Shown here: positions 28,360-37,583 of the stretch, one piece after another | How positions within the stretch are numbered: the first letter of the stretch is position 1 | Layout of the letters: each line of letters begins with the position of its first letter | Assembly: GCF_000613405.1 (NCBI RefSeq) | Contig: NZ_BAIX01000001.1 | Span: 62,001-126,000 of the forward strand | Length of the DNA stretch: 64,000 bases | From: Hoylesella enoeca JCM 12259 | GTDB taxonomy: Bacteria; Bacteroidota; Bacteroidia; Bacteroidales; Bacteroidaceae | Direction of reading: 5' to 3' | Program-made: the position numbers and the translations under genes | Notes under the pieces: model-generated | The model's database searches: none | Told to the model about the DNA's origin: nothing | What the model saw: only the letters and a program-made list of their open reading frames with translations

Positions 28360-29604
28360 ATGGAAAAGAAAGCTAACAGAGAAGAACAGATATTGATTAA
28401 TATCACTGGTCAGGATCGGCCGGGACTCACCGCATCGATCATGGAAATCCTTGCACATCATGATGCACAGGTGTTAGACCTCGGTCAGGCCGATATTCAC
28501 AGTTCGTTGTCGCTCGGTGTACTCATTCGGATCAACGACAAACAGTCGGGTGATGTGATGAAAGAACTGCTTTTCAAGACCAGTGAACTCGGGGTAAACA
28601 TCGGATTTTCGCCGATCAGCGACGATAATTATGAAACTTGGGTGAACCAACAGGGCAAAAACAGATATATTCTGACCCTTATCGGGCGCAGTTTGTCGGC
28701 CAAACAAATTGCGGCCGCGACCAAAGTGATTGCTGAACAAGGGTTGAATATCGACTCAATATTGCGACTTACGGGACGAATGAGTATCAAACGTCCCGAG
28801 CGAAACATGCGGGCATGCATCGAATTTTCACTCCGCGGCACACCGAACGATCCTTCCGAATTTCAATCGGAGCTGATGAAGTTGTCCACTTCATTGGGAA
28901 TCGACTTCTCATTCCAGAAAGATAACATGTATAGACGCATGCGTCGGCTCATCTGTTTTGATATGGACTCTACGCTGATACAGACCGAATGTATCGACGA
29001 ATTGGCCAAACGAGCCGGTGTGGGAGAGCAAGTGGCTGCCATCACAGCGCGTGCTATGCGTGGCGAAATCGATTTCAAGGAGAGTTTCAAAGAGCGAGTG
29101 GCTTTGTTGAAAGGTCTTGATGTGGGTGTGATGCAGGACATTGCAGAGCATCTTCCAATCACGGAAGGCACTGATCGATTGATGTCTGTGCTCAAAAGAT
29201 GCGGTTACAAGATCGCTATTTTGAGCGGAGGATTCACTTATTTTGGCGAGTTCTTGCAACGAAGATATGGTATCGACTATGTCTATGCAAATGAATTGGA
29301 AATCGATGAAGATGGAAAACTGACAGGAAATTATGTTGGAGAGATTGTCGATGGCCATCGCAAAGCCGAACTTCTGCGGCTTTTGGCACAGGTGGAGAAA
29401 GTGAATCTCGCGCAAACCATTGCTGTGGGAGATGGTGCCAACGATCTTCCGATGATCTCGGAAGCGGGTCTTGGCATTGCTTTTCATGCCAAACCGCGGG
29501 TCGTGGCCAATGCAGATCAAAGTCTGAACACCATCGGACTCGATGGCATCTTGTATTTCTTGGGATTCAAAGACAGTTATTTGGGTGAGCAGGGAAAGCT
29601 CTGA
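28360..29604 (+). CDS. serB: Phosphoserine phosphatase with N-terminal ACT domains
   Basis: About 414 residues. Two ACT-like regulatory domains (ILINITGQDRPGLTASIMEI and RYILTLIGRSLSAKQIAAAT) precede a HAD phosphatase with FDMDSTLIQTE, a serine in ILSGGFTYF and GDGANDLPM. It performs the last step of serine synthesis. The start at 28360 is chosen because the preceding in-frame codons look like leader sequence. It ends 40 bases from the convergent lipA gene. Confidence 0.93.
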   Translation: MEKKANREEQILINITGQDRPGLTASIMEILAHHDAQVLDLGQADIHSSLSLGVLIRINDKQSGDVMKELLFKTSELGVNIGFSPISDDNYETWVNQQGKNRYILTLIGRSLSAKQIAAATKVIAEQGLNIDSILRLTGRMSIKRPERNMRACIEFSLRGTPNDPSEFQSELMKLSTSLGIDFSFQKDNMYRRMRRLICFDMDSTLIQTECIDELAKRAGVGEQVAAITARAMRGEIDFKESFKERVALLKGLDVGVMQDIAEHLPITEGTDRLMSVLKRCGYKIAILSGGFTYFGEFLQRRYGIDYVYANELEIDEDGKLTGNYVGEIVDGHRKAELLRLLAQVEKVNLAQTIAVGDGANDLPMISEAGLGIAFHAKPRVVANADQSLNTIGLDGILYFLGFKDSYLGEQGKL

Positions 29605-29644
29605 TGCCGAACTGTAATGCCGCAATCTCTTGATCCGATCGTGG

Positions 29645-30547
29645 TCAAATGATTTGCGCTTTCTTCTTTTTGTGGATCAGCATACTGATAAACGACTGTT
29701 CCGCCATATAAGATGAGCGCACCAATGGACCGCTTTCGACATTGTCGAAACCCATCTGTAATGCTTCTTTTTTATAAAAAGCGAAGATGTCGGGATGCAC
29801 ATACTCTTGTACATCGAGTTGTTTTTCGCTCGGTTGGAGATATTGTCCGATGGTGATCATACGGCAACCCACATCATAAGCATCGCGCAACAGTGTGACA
29901 ACTTCGCCCTGACGCTCGCCTAATCCCACCATGATACCGGTCTTGGTGATGGTGCCCCGTTGGGCAATCTCTTGCAAAACACCCAGGCTGTTGCGGTAAG
30001 TGGCTCTGCTGCGAACACCCGGTGTGAGTCTTTCTACAGTCTCTAAATTATGTCCCACGATGTCGGGTTGCTCGTTGAGAACGGTGTGTAGGTTCGCACC
30101 TCGATAGTCGGGGATGAGTATTTCGATGATCACGTCGGGATTGGCAAGTCTCACTTCACGAATGGTTTGGGCCCAATGGGCAGCTCCTTTATCTGGAAGA
30201 TCGTCTCGATCGACCGAAGTGATGACGCAATGACGCAACTTCATCGCTTTGATACTGCATGCAATCTTCACCGGTTCATGAGGATCCGGGGGGAGTGGAT
30301 GCCCTGTTTGTGTGGCGCAAAACCTGCAAGCGCGCGTACATCTATCACCAAGAATCATGAAAGTGGCTGTTCCCATTTTCCAGCAATGCCCTTTATTAGG
30401 ACATTTTCCACTGCTACATATTGTGTGGAGATGATTTGTTTCCAATGTTTCTTCTACAAAACCATACTTCTCTCCACTCTCAATCGTGGTGTAAAGCCAG
30501 CGTGGTTTTCGTAGTGTCGGCCGTTTCCCTATCGTCTTGTTTTCCAT
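29645..30547 (-). CDS. lipA: Lipoyl synthase (radical SAM)
   Basis: About 300 residues with both iron-sulfur motifs: the auxiliary cluster CSSGKCPNKGHC and the radical SAM CTRACRFCAT. VGLGERQGEV and SGPLVRSSYMAEQ are typical of LipA. It inserts sulfur into octanoyl groups to make lipoate. ATG 30547 is preferred; the longer reading from 30610 runs through the promoter region (minus-strand TATCTTTG at 30580-30587). Confidence 0.95.
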   Translation of the reverse strand: MENKTIGKRPTLRKPRWLYTTIESGEKYGFVEETLETNHLHTICSSGKCPNKGHCWKMGTATFMILGDRCTRACRFCATQTGHPLPPDPHEPVKIACSIKAMKLRHCVITSVDRDDLPDKGAAHWAQTIREVRLANPDVIIEILIPDYRGANLHTVLNEQPDIVGHNLETVERLTPGVRSRATYRNSLGVLQEIAQRGTITKTGIMVGLGERQGEVVTLLRDAYDVGCRMITIGQYLQPSEKQLDVQEYVHPDIFAFYKKEALQMGFDNVESGPLVRSSYMAEQSFISMLIHKKKKAQII

Positions 30548-30579
30548 TGTTGTCACATCTAAGCATGTTGGTTTGCGTG

Positions 30580-30587
30580 CAAAGATA
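30580..30587 (-). promoter_or_regulatory. -7 box of lipA (TATCTTTG)
   Basis: On the minus strand this is TATCTTTG, about 32 bases before the lipA start. It faces away from the P-type ATPase promoter at 30811, with a 22-base repeat array between them. Confidence 0.55.
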
Positions 30588-30648
30588 CGATTAAAATTTG
30601 AATTCCTCATGAATGATTGAGCATTCTCGTTTCATCATGCTGTGTGCG

Positions 30649-30736
30649 ATTAACTGTTAGTTGCACGCCGATTAAATGTTAATTAGGCTGTAACTAAGCG
30701 TTAGTTGATGTGTAACTAAGCGTTAATGACAAGCCC
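30649..30736. repeat. 22-base palindromic repeat array (4 units) between divergent promoters
   Basis: Units begin at 30649 (GATTAACTGTTAGTTG), 30671 (GATTAAATGTTAATTA), 30693 (AACTAAGCGTTAGTTG) and 30715 (AACTAAGCGTTAATG). The first linker, CACGCC, is the complement of the GGCGTG seen at 28143, so the linkers can run in either orientation. Confidence 0.88.
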
Positions 30737-30810
30737 TTTTTCTCTTTTCTCTTTTTCACCTTTGCTGCATTACAAATCTTCTTTGCAATCGAGTTGCATG
30801 AGAAAAAGCC

Positions 30811-30818
30811 TAACTTTG
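30811..30818 (+). promoter_or_regulatory. -7 box of the P-type ATPase gene (TAACTTTG)
   Basis: TAACTTTG matches TAnnTTTG, 26 bases before the ATG at 30844. No well-spaced -33 TTTG is seen. Confidence 0.55.
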
Positions 30819-30843
30819 TGTCATTAAATCAATAATAGGAATC

Positions 30844-32725
30844 ATGATCAAGAATAAAAAGTTAATAAGGATTATCCTTTCAGCGCTCTTGCTCATTGTG
30901 GCCGTCGTGGTGGAAAAGACTGCGGCGTTGTCCATGTGGCAATTGCTGATAGTCTATTCGGTGCCTTATCTGCTCGTGGGTTACGATGTTTTAGACGAGG
31001 CTTGGGAAGGAATCGTGGAACGAGAACCGTTCAACGAAGATCTGCTTATGAGTATTGCTACGATCGGTGCCATGTTGATCGGCTTCTTGCCGAATATGGA
31101 ACCCGAATTTACCGAAGCTGTCTTCGTGATGCTTTTCTTTCAAGTGGGCGAGTTGTTTGAGGACTATGCTGAGGACAGGAGTCGGCGTTCGATCACCGAA
31201 CTGATGGATATTCGTCCGGATATTGCACATGTGGAGCGAGGCGGAACGACGAAAACGGTCAATCCCGAAACCATCACAGTGGGTGAGGTTATCGTGATAC
31301 GTCCGGGCGAAAAAGTGCCGATGGACGGCGTGATCGTTGAAGGTTCGTCGAGTTTGAACACCGTGGCGCTCACCGGGGAGAGCGTTCCCCGCACTGTCAA
31401 TAGTGGTGATCGGGTGATCTCCGGATGCGTAAATGTCAGCGGACTAATTAAGGTTCGGGTCGAGAAAAGCTTCGGTGAGTCCACTGTTTCCAAGATTATC
31501 GACTTGGTGGAAAATGCAGGTGAGAACAAGTCGAAGAGTGAAAACTTCATCACTCGATTTGCTAAAATCTATACGCCGATTGTCGTTTACATCGCAATTG
31601 CATTGGCGATATTGCCGCCATGCTGTCGGGTGATTTCGGAGGTAACTTCCCTTTGTGTTGAATCGTGCGTTAACCTTCTTGGTGGTATCTTGTCCTTGCG
31701 CTTTGGTTTTATCTATCCCGCTGACCTTCTTTGGTGGAATCGGTGGTGCATCTCGGCAAGGAATACTCATCAAGGGAGCCAATTTTATGGATACATTAGC
31801 TAAGGCCGACACTGTGGTTTTCGATAAAACGGGTACGCTCACACGTGGAGTGTTCAAGGTAAACGCCATACATCCCGAGTCGATCAGCCAACAACAGTTG
31901 CTCCATTTGGCTGCCCACGTGGAACGATTCTCCACACATCCGATCGCGCAATCATTGCGGGACGCTTATCCTAATGAAGCAGACGGCTGCACAGTGGAGC
32001 ATGTTGAGGAGATTGCTGGGCATGGAATCCGTGCCGAAGTGAATGGAAAGACTGTGTACTTAGGCAATTCGAAGATGATGGAAAGCATTGGTGCCCGCTG
32101 GCAACCATGTGAGTTGGTCGGCACAATCATTCATTTAGCGGTGAATGGCACGTATATGGGGCACATTGTTATTGCTGATGAAATCAAGGATGATGCCCGC
32201 GAAGCCATCGATTCACTCAAAACGATGGGTGTGCGAAAGACTGTGATGCTTACCGGTGACCGCAAAGAGGTGGGCGAAGACGTGGCGATGCGACTCGGAC
32301 TCGATGAAGTGCAGACCGGACTGTTGTCTGCCGACAAAGTGAGTCACATCGAGCGATTGATGCGTGAGAAGAAATCCGGCGGCAGTCTGCTCTTCGTCGG
32401 CGACGGAATAAACGATGCTCCTGTGTTGGCTCGTGCTGATGTAGGCATGGCAATGGGTGGACTCGGTTCAGATGCAGCCATCGAAGCGGCCGATGTTGTG
32501 TTGATGGACGATTGTCCTTCGAAGGTTTCCAAAACCATTTCCATCTCTCGCAAGACGATCAGTATAGCCATGCAGAATGCGTGGTTTGCCATTTCAGTGA
32601 AAGTGCTTGTGCTCATTCTGGCCGGTTTCGGCATCGCAACGATGTGGATGGCGGTGTTTGCTGATGTTGGGGTGACGGTCTTAGCCGTATTCAATGCGAT
32701 GCGAACGCTCCGTATAAAAGGTTGA
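30844..32725 (+). CDS. P1B-type heavy-metal-transporting ATPase (ZntA/CadA-like), two frameshifts
   Basis: About 627 residues after repair. Visible motifs: TGES (actuator), SCPCALVLS (metal-binding membrane motif), DKTGTLT (phosphorylation), HP in STHPIAQ and GDGINDAP. There is no N-terminal metal-binding (HMA) domain. The CPC motif and general pattern suggest zinc, cadmium or lead export. The frame breaks at 31618-31619 (a missing C restores LPPMLSGDFGG) and again at 31657 (a missing G restores PLWLNRALTFLV). Two errors 40 bases apart leave a short segment that looks non-coding unless both are repaired. Confidence 0.87.
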
Positions 32726-32735
32726 TGCGTTCCGC

Positions 32736-32845
32736 AACTCACTGTTAGTCGCACGACGATTAATGCTTATTCAGCGTGTAACTAATGGTGAGTTAGCGTG
32801 CGATTAACGGTGAGTTGCACGACGAATGATGCATGACGCATTGTG
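32736..32845. repeat. 22-base palindromic repeat array (5 units)
   Basis: Units begin at 32736, 32758, 32780, 32802 and 32824. Cores include AACTCACTGTTAGTC, GATTAATGCTTATTC, AACTAATGGTGAGTT and GATTAACGGTGAGTT; the fifth is strongly diverged. Linkers alternate between GCACGAC and GCGTGC forms. Confidence 0.88.
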
Positions 32846-32894
32846 CATGATGAATTCTTTGTGGGGTGTTTTATCAAAATCAGAATAAGTTTTG

Positions 32895-32902
32895 TAACTT
32901 TG
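32895..32902 (+). promoter_or_regulatory. -7 box (TAACTTTG) upstream of the HhH gene
   Basis: TAACTTTG matches TAnnTTTG, about 73 bases before the ATG at 32976, leaving a short untranslated leader with no recognised structure. Confidence 0.5.
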
Positions 32903-32975
32903 CATCATGCCGACAAGCATGAAAAAGACATGCGACATGTGCATATCCCTATCATGATCTATCATATAACAGCCT

Positions 32976-33881
32976 ATGCTTTTAAAAGAATTGTTTTATC
33001 TTCCCAAGTCGGATCGCTCGGTGCTCATCGTCGTCCTCATAGCAATCGTGGGCATCACGCTGTTGATTTTCGGCATCCGAGGTGGCGAAAACGATGTGAT
33101 GGCAGAGAGAAAAGACTCACTCGATCGTCAAGGCACACCCTTCTCGTCGCGTGTGTCTTATTCAAAGACATATCGATATGCCGAAGAAAATGCACTTCAA
33201 ACAACGCTTTTCCCATTCGATCCCAATACAGCGGACAGCATGCAGTTGCTCCGTCTCGGACTCCGTCCATGGCAAGTGCGATCCATTTATAAGTATCGTG
33301 CTCGCGGAGGCGTGTATCGTCGTCCCGAGGATTTTGCTCGATTATACGGTCTCACACGCGGACAATATCGAGCATTGGCACCTTACATCCGTATCGGCGA
33401 GGCTTATCGACCAGCCTCCGAATTGTTCGAAGAAAAGAAAACAGCCCGTGTTTTCGAACGCGACACCATCAAACATCCTGTCAAATTGCGGCCCACTGAG
33501 CGCCTTTCCATCAACGAAGCCGACACCGTTCAGTTGAAGAAAGTGCCCGGAATTGGCAGTTATTTCGCCCGACAAATCGTGAATTATCGTGCTCGTTTAG
33601 GTGGTTTTCACTCAATCCGACAGCTCACCGAGATTGAAGATTTCCCCGAAGAGGCACTGAAATATTTCATCATTCCCGACGACCAACTCCAAAAACTCAA
33701 TCTCAATAGCATGACACTCAATCAACTCAAGCGTCATCCCTATCTCAATTTTTATCAAGCTCGTGCGATTATCGATTACCGTCGCCTGAAAGGCAGGCTT
33801 CATTCGTTGGCCGATTTACGTCTTTCGCCCGAATTTTCTTCCGCTGATCTCAAACGATTGGAGCCTTATGTGGAGTTTTGA
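32976..33881 (+). CDS. Membrane-anchored helix-hairpin-helix protein (ComEA-like repeats)
   Basis: 301 residues with one N-terminal membrane segment (SVLIVVLIAIVGITLLIFGI) and at least three helix-hairpin-helix units: DPNTADSMQLLRLGL, NEADTVQLKKVPGIGSYFAR and NSMTLNQLKRHPYLNFYQAR. Such repeats bind DNA in ComEA and similar proteins, but the function of this Bacteroidetes group is not established. It is followed by prmC in the same direction. Confidence 0.85.
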   Translation: MLLKELFYLPKSDRSVLIVVLIAIVGITLLIFGIRGGENDVMAERKDSLDRQGTPFSSRVSYSKTYRYAEENALQTTLFPFDPNTADSMQLLRLGLRPWQVRSIYKYRARGGVYRRPEDFARLYGLTRGQYRALAPYIRIGEAYRPASELFEEKKTARVFERDTIKHPVKLRPTERLSINEADTVQLKKVPGIGSYFARQIVNYRARLGGFHSIRQLTEIEDFPEEALKYFIIPDDQLQKLNLNSMTLNQLKRHPYLNFYQARAIIDYRRLKGRLHSLADLRLSPEFSSADLKRLEPYVEF

Positions 33882-33948
33882 ATGCAGGTGTTTAGATGGA
33901 AATTCCCGTCTTTTCGCCCTTTCACTCCTCGTTTTCAAAAGATTTGTT

Positions 33949-33956
33949 TATCTTTG
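33949..33956 (+). promoter_or_regulatory. -7 box of prmC (TATCTTTG)
   Basis: TATCTTTG matches TAnnTTTG and lies about 58 bases before the repaired prmC start at 34014, supporting that start. Confidence 0.5.
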
Positions 33957-34013
33957 CATACGACGTAAACAGATGTCATTATTTCTCTTATCAACAATAG
34001 ATAAAAGTCTCAG

Positions 34014-34846
34014 ATGTCTTCAACTTACCAACGACTCTACTACCGACTTAAACCGATTTACGGCGAACGAGAAGCAAGGAGATTGTGTTGCTGATGCTCG
34101 AAATGGGCTTTGGAATCACAATGACGGATGTCGTGTGCGGCAAATTGGACGAAATGAACGAGGAAGAGCGAGTCAAATTGAAACAGATGATGCTGCGATT
34201 GGAACGTAACGAACCAGTGCAATATGTACTGGGACAGGCTTATTTCGATGGCGATATATATGAAGTGACGCCCGATGTACTCATTCCGAGACCCGAAACA
34301 GAGGCCCTTTGTCGGTGGATTGTTGAAGAATGGCATGGAGAAGGACGATTGCTTGATTGCTGTACGGGTAGTGGTTGCATCGCGATTACGTTGAAGAAAC
34401 GATGTCCGCAATTGTCGGTCGATGCCTATGATTTGTCAAGTGCAGCGTTGAAAGTGGCCCGGCGCAATGCCGAACGATTACAACAAGATATCCGTTTGTT
34501 TCAGATGGATGCGTTGAATCCCATTCCTGCCACAGAGAAATATGATATAATCGTGGCCAATCCGCCCTATATCTGCGAACGAGAGAAGCGAGATATGCGG
34601 CCCAACGTGCTCCAATTCGAACCTCACAAAGCACTGTTTGTTCCTGACAACGACCCTCTCCGTTTCTATACAGCTATTACTTGTTATGCTGCCGATGCCT
34701 TGAAACCCGGAGGTCGACTCTATTTTGAAATCAATCCACTGTTTGTTGATGCGTTGAAAACGATGATTCGCAGTTTTGGATTCCGTGAAATAGAAGTTGA
34801 TCGACATTTCGGTTACGATCAACGAATGATGAAAGCTCAATTATGA
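34014..34846 (+). CDS. prmC: Release factor glutamine methyltransferase, frameshifted
   Basis: About 278 residues. The start at 34014 reads SSTYQRLYYRLKPIYGEREAR; a missing G near 34081 then restores RIVLLMLEMGFGITM. Further on are PRPETEALCRWIV, the SAM-binding LLDCCTGSGCIAI and the catalytic NPPY in VANPPYICE. It methylates the GGQ glutamine of release factors. It overlaps recX by 4 bases. The gene is normally important for growth, so the break is almost surely a sequence error. Confidence 0.9.
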
Positions 34847-35322
34847 ACAAAGAAATGACAGAGCAACAAGTGTTGACTCGCCTCACTGCCGAGTGTGCCA
34901 AGGCGGAGCATTGCACAGGAGAGATGCTCGAAAAGATGCGTAGATGGGGTGTTGATGATGATGTGCAGGCTCGTGTGATGGCGTATCTCATCAAGGGAAA
35001 ATATGTGGATGACGAGCGATTTTGCCGTTTGTTTGTCCGTGATAAGATTCGATTCAACGGCTGGGGAAGACGTAAAGTGGAACAGGCTCTTTATCAAAAA
35101 CGCATTGACAAAGCCGTGTCGGGCCCGATTTTAGATGAAATCGACGACGAGGAATATATCGATGTGCTGCGTCCACTCATTCGATCGAAACGCAAATCGA
35201 TCAAAGCTGCAAATGAATATGAACGTAATCAGAAATTGATGAAGTTCGCATTGAGTCGCGGTTTTGAGTGGAACATTATTCGTCAGTGCATCGATGGGGC
35301 AGAAATAGAGGATTATGATTAG
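34843..35322 (+). CDS. recX: Regulatory protein RecX
   Basis: 159 residues with three-helix RecX repeats: LEKMRRWGVDDDVQARVMAYL, YVDDERFCRLFVRDKIRFNGWG and KLMKFALSRGFEWNIIRQCI. It modulates RecA filaments in known bacteria. It overlaps prmC by 4 bases and the comF-like gene by 8 bases. Confidence 0.85.
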   Translation: MNKEMTEQQVLTRLTAECAKAEHCTGEMLEKMRRWGVDDDVQARVMAYLIKGKYVDDERFCRLFVRDKIRFNGWGRRKVEQALYQKRIDKAVSGPILDEIDDEEYIDVLRPLIRSKRKSIKAANEYERNQKLMKFALSRGFEWNIIRQCIDGAEIEDYD

Positions 35323-36034
35323 TTTTTGGGACCGTTTGTTGAATCTCATTTCACCACAATCCTGTGCGATGTGTGGGCGTAGACTCAGCATCGGAGAGGA
35401 ATTATTGTGCAGTCAATGCAATCTTCATCTTCCGCGAACAGGTTATGATCGCGATCCGTATGATAATGAATTGGCGCGTTGTTTTTGGGGATTGATCCCT
35501 GTGGAACGGTGTTTCGCTTTCACGTTTTATCATCGTGGCGGTCCCACCAGCTATATTATATATGGTCTTAAATATCACGGAAAGAGCGAATGGGGCGTAA
35601 TGGCAGGGCGATTGATGGCTCACGAACTTGTGAGGAGCAATTTTTTCGATGGCATCGATGTGTTGTTGCCTGTGCCGTTAACACGCAAGCGACACAGGAT
35701 TCGCGGTTATAATCAAAGTGAAGAACTTGCGCGCGGCATTAGCGAAGTGACTGGAATCCCCATCGAAAACCGTGCTGTGCGGCGCAAAACATTTACGGAA
35801 AGCCAGACCAATAAGGATCGTTGGCAACGCACGGACAATGTGGCGGACGCTTTCGAACTGTCAGATGCTCGACGAGTGCAAGCCCGTCACGTGCTGATCA
35901 TTGATGATGTGGTCACCACAGGAGCCACCATCACTGCTTATGCACAACAGTTGGTCAAGGCGGGAGCGGCAAAGATCAGCATACTTGTATGGGGATTTGC
36001 TAAGCTTGATATTGAAAACATAGCGAAAGATTGA
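35315..36034 (+). CDS. ComF family phosphoribosyltransferase-like protein
   Basis: 239 residues. An N-terminal zinc-finger-like pair (CAMCGRRLSIGEELLCSQC) precedes a type I phosphoribosyltransferase fold with the PRPP motif VLIIDDVVTTGATITAY. In competent bacteria ComFC takes part in DNA uptake; here only family membership can be claimed. It probably shares an operon with prmC and recX. Confidence 0.88.
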   Translation: MISFWDRLLNLISPQSCAMCGRRLSIGEELLCSQCNLHLPRTGYDRDPYDNELARCFWGLIPVERCFAFTFYHRGGPTSYIIYGLKYHGKSEWGVMAGRLMAHELVRSNFFDGIDVLLPVPLTRKRHRIRGYNQSEELARGISEVTGIPIENRAVRRKTFTESQTNKDRWQRTDNVADAFELSDARRVQARHVLIIDDVVTTGATITAYAQQLVKAGAAKISILVWGFAKLDIENIAKD

Positions 36035-36223
36035 TTTCTCTCGCGTTTTTATGTAATTTTTCGTCCGATTTATTATTTTCCTTCGCTCCTTAAATTGGGG
36101 GATTGAAAGCTAAATAAAAGCAATTTGAGGCTTGATATATCTATGGAGTGCGCAGCAGCTATGAGATGAGTTTCGTTTCGCTTATTGAAAGGCCATGCGA
36201 ACAAGGAGCAACTTTCGTATTTC

Positions 36224-36311
36224 AACGAATGCTCTTTTGCGAGTCAACAAAAGCTCTTTGGGCCGTCAATTAAGCCTCCGTTGAGTGCCAAAAGAGGCTT
36301 CATTGCACGGC
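36224..36311. repeat. Third-type 22-base array (4 units) between comF-like gene and pyrE
   Basis: Units begin at 36224 (AACGAATGCTCTTTTG), 36246 (AACAAAAGCTCTTTGG), 36268 (AATTAAGCCTCCGTTG) and 36290 (AAAAGAGGCTTCATTG), with linkers CGAGTC, GCCGTC, AGTGCC and CACGGC. The period is the same as in the main family, but cores are AGAGGCTT/AAGCTCTT-like. The rest of 36035-36223 is AT-rich with no gene seen. Confidence 0.6.
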
Positions 36312-36363
36312 CATTCGAATATATTTTCAACACACAACACACCTCTTTCTGAATAAATAACAC

Positions 36364-36371
36364 TAACTTTG
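36364..36371 (+). promoter_or_regulatory. -7 box of pyrE (TAACTTTG)
   Basis: TAACTTTG matches TAnnTTTG, about 30 bases before the pyrE ATG. Confidence 0.55.
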
Positions 36372-36401
36372 CACGATGAATTTTAAATATCGAGTAACGA
36401 A

Positions 36402-37034
36402 ATGGACACATTAAAGAGCGCTTTTGCTGCAAGACTATTGAGAATCAATGCCATCAAGTTGCAGCCCAACAATCCTTTTATGTGGGCTTCGGGATGGAAA
36501 TCGCCGTTTTATTGCGACAATCGGAAGACGCTTTCGTATCCCGAACTGCGCACTTATGTTAAGAATGAGCTTGTGCATGCTATCTTGGAACATTTTCCCG
36601 AGGTTGAAGCCATTGCGGGCGTTGCCACCGGAGCCATTGCTCAAGGGGCACTCGTGGCCGACGCCCTGCATCTGCCCTTTGTCTATGTGCGCAACAAACC
36701 CAAAGATCATGGACTCGAAAATCTCATTGAAGGAGAGTTGAAATCGAACATGAAAGTGGTGGTTGTCGAGGATCTTATATCCACCGGAGGCAGTTCTTTG
36801 AAGGCGGTTGAGGCCATTCGGAATGATGCTTGCGAGGTGATTGGCATGGTGGCAGCTTACACTTACGGGTTACCCGTGGCCCAGAAAACCTTTAAGGATG
36901 CGAAGGTTAAGTTGATCACGCTGACCGACTATGAGCATGTGGTGGCCGAAGCGTTGAAGACCGGCTACATTAGCGATAGTGATGTGGAGGTGCTTCATGA
37001 GTGGCGCAAGGATCCGGAGCATTGGAGTGAATAA
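36402..37034 (+). CDS. pyrE: Orotate phosphoribosyltransferase
   Basis: 210 residues with the PRPP-binding motif VVVVEDLISTGGSSLKAV, GVATGAIAQGALVAD and YVRNKPKDHG, all standard for PyrE. It converts orotate and PRPP to OMP in pyrimidine synthesis. The next gene, a SRPBCC protein, follows after 132 bases. Confidence 0.95.
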   Translation: MDTLKSAFAARLLRINAIKLQPNNPFMWASGWKSPFYCDNRKTLSYPELRTYVKNELVHAILEHFPEVEAIAGVATGAIAQGALVADALHLPFVYVRNKPKDHGLENLIEGELKSNMKVVVVEDLISTGGSSLKAVEAIRNDACEVIGMVAAYTYGLPVAQKTFKDAKVKLITLTDYEHVVAEALKTGYISDSDVEVLHEWRKDPEHWSE

Positions 37035-37166
37035 GGCAATGTATTTGTGAGCTGATGCGTTTATAGGATTCTGCTGTTGTGATCGACAATTGGTGAAGAT
37101 CGTAAATGGAGCGACTGATCAACTTGCAGACTCAAAAACTCATTAATTTTTAAACTTACCAACAGG

Positions 37167-37583
37167 ATGGATAGTAAATTTGAAAGTGGCGTGAGGACGA
37201 TTCCTTACGCTCAACAAATAGTGTATGACAGTCTGAGTAACCTGGAAAATTTGGGCAAAGTGGCTGATCGCATTCCCGAAGATAAGGTCAAAGACTTAGC
37301 GTTTGACAAGGATTCGATTTCGATTAATGTGGCACCTGTGGGGAAAATCAAGCTCTGCATCGTTGAGCGCGAGGCTCCGACATGTATCAAATTTGAGACA
37401 GAACAGTCGCCGGTGCCCTTTAATTTCTGGATACAATTGCTGCCCGTGACTGATGTTTCGTGCAAAATGAAACTCACGATCAAGGCTGATCTCAATCCGT
37501 TTATCAAAGGAATGGTCAAGAAACCGTTGCAAGAGGGCATCGAAAAGATTGCCGATGTGCTGCAAAATATCAAATATAAATAG
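37167..37583 (+). CDS. SRPBCC-fold (polyketide cyclase-like) protein
   Basis: 138 residues that look like a START/SRPBCC lipid-binding fold: IVYDSLSNLENLGKVADRIP, then FNFWIQLLPV, and a long C-terminal helix (GMVKKPLQEGIEKIADVLQ). No signal peptide. Small proteins of this kind often bind hydrophobic ligands; the ligand is unknown. Its stop codon directly abuts the GTG of the next gene. Confidence 0.7.
   Translation: MDSKFESGVRTIPYAQQIVYDSLSNLENLGKVADRIPEDKVKDLAFDKDSISINVAPVGKIKLCIVEREAPTCIKFETEQSPVPFNFWIQLLPVTDVSCKMKLTIKADLNPFIKGMVKKPLQEGIEKIADVLQNIKYK

Noticed and set aside
30649..30736. Tandem transcription terminators
   Set aside because: The array lies between divergent promoters, lacks T runs after the dyads, and the perfect dyads have a one-base centre that cannot form a normal RNA loop.
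31618..31657. Programmed ribosomal frameshift in the P-type ATPase gene
   Set aside because: No slippery heptamer or downstream structure is evident, and two breaks of the same homopolymer type occur 40 bases apart, as in many other genes here.
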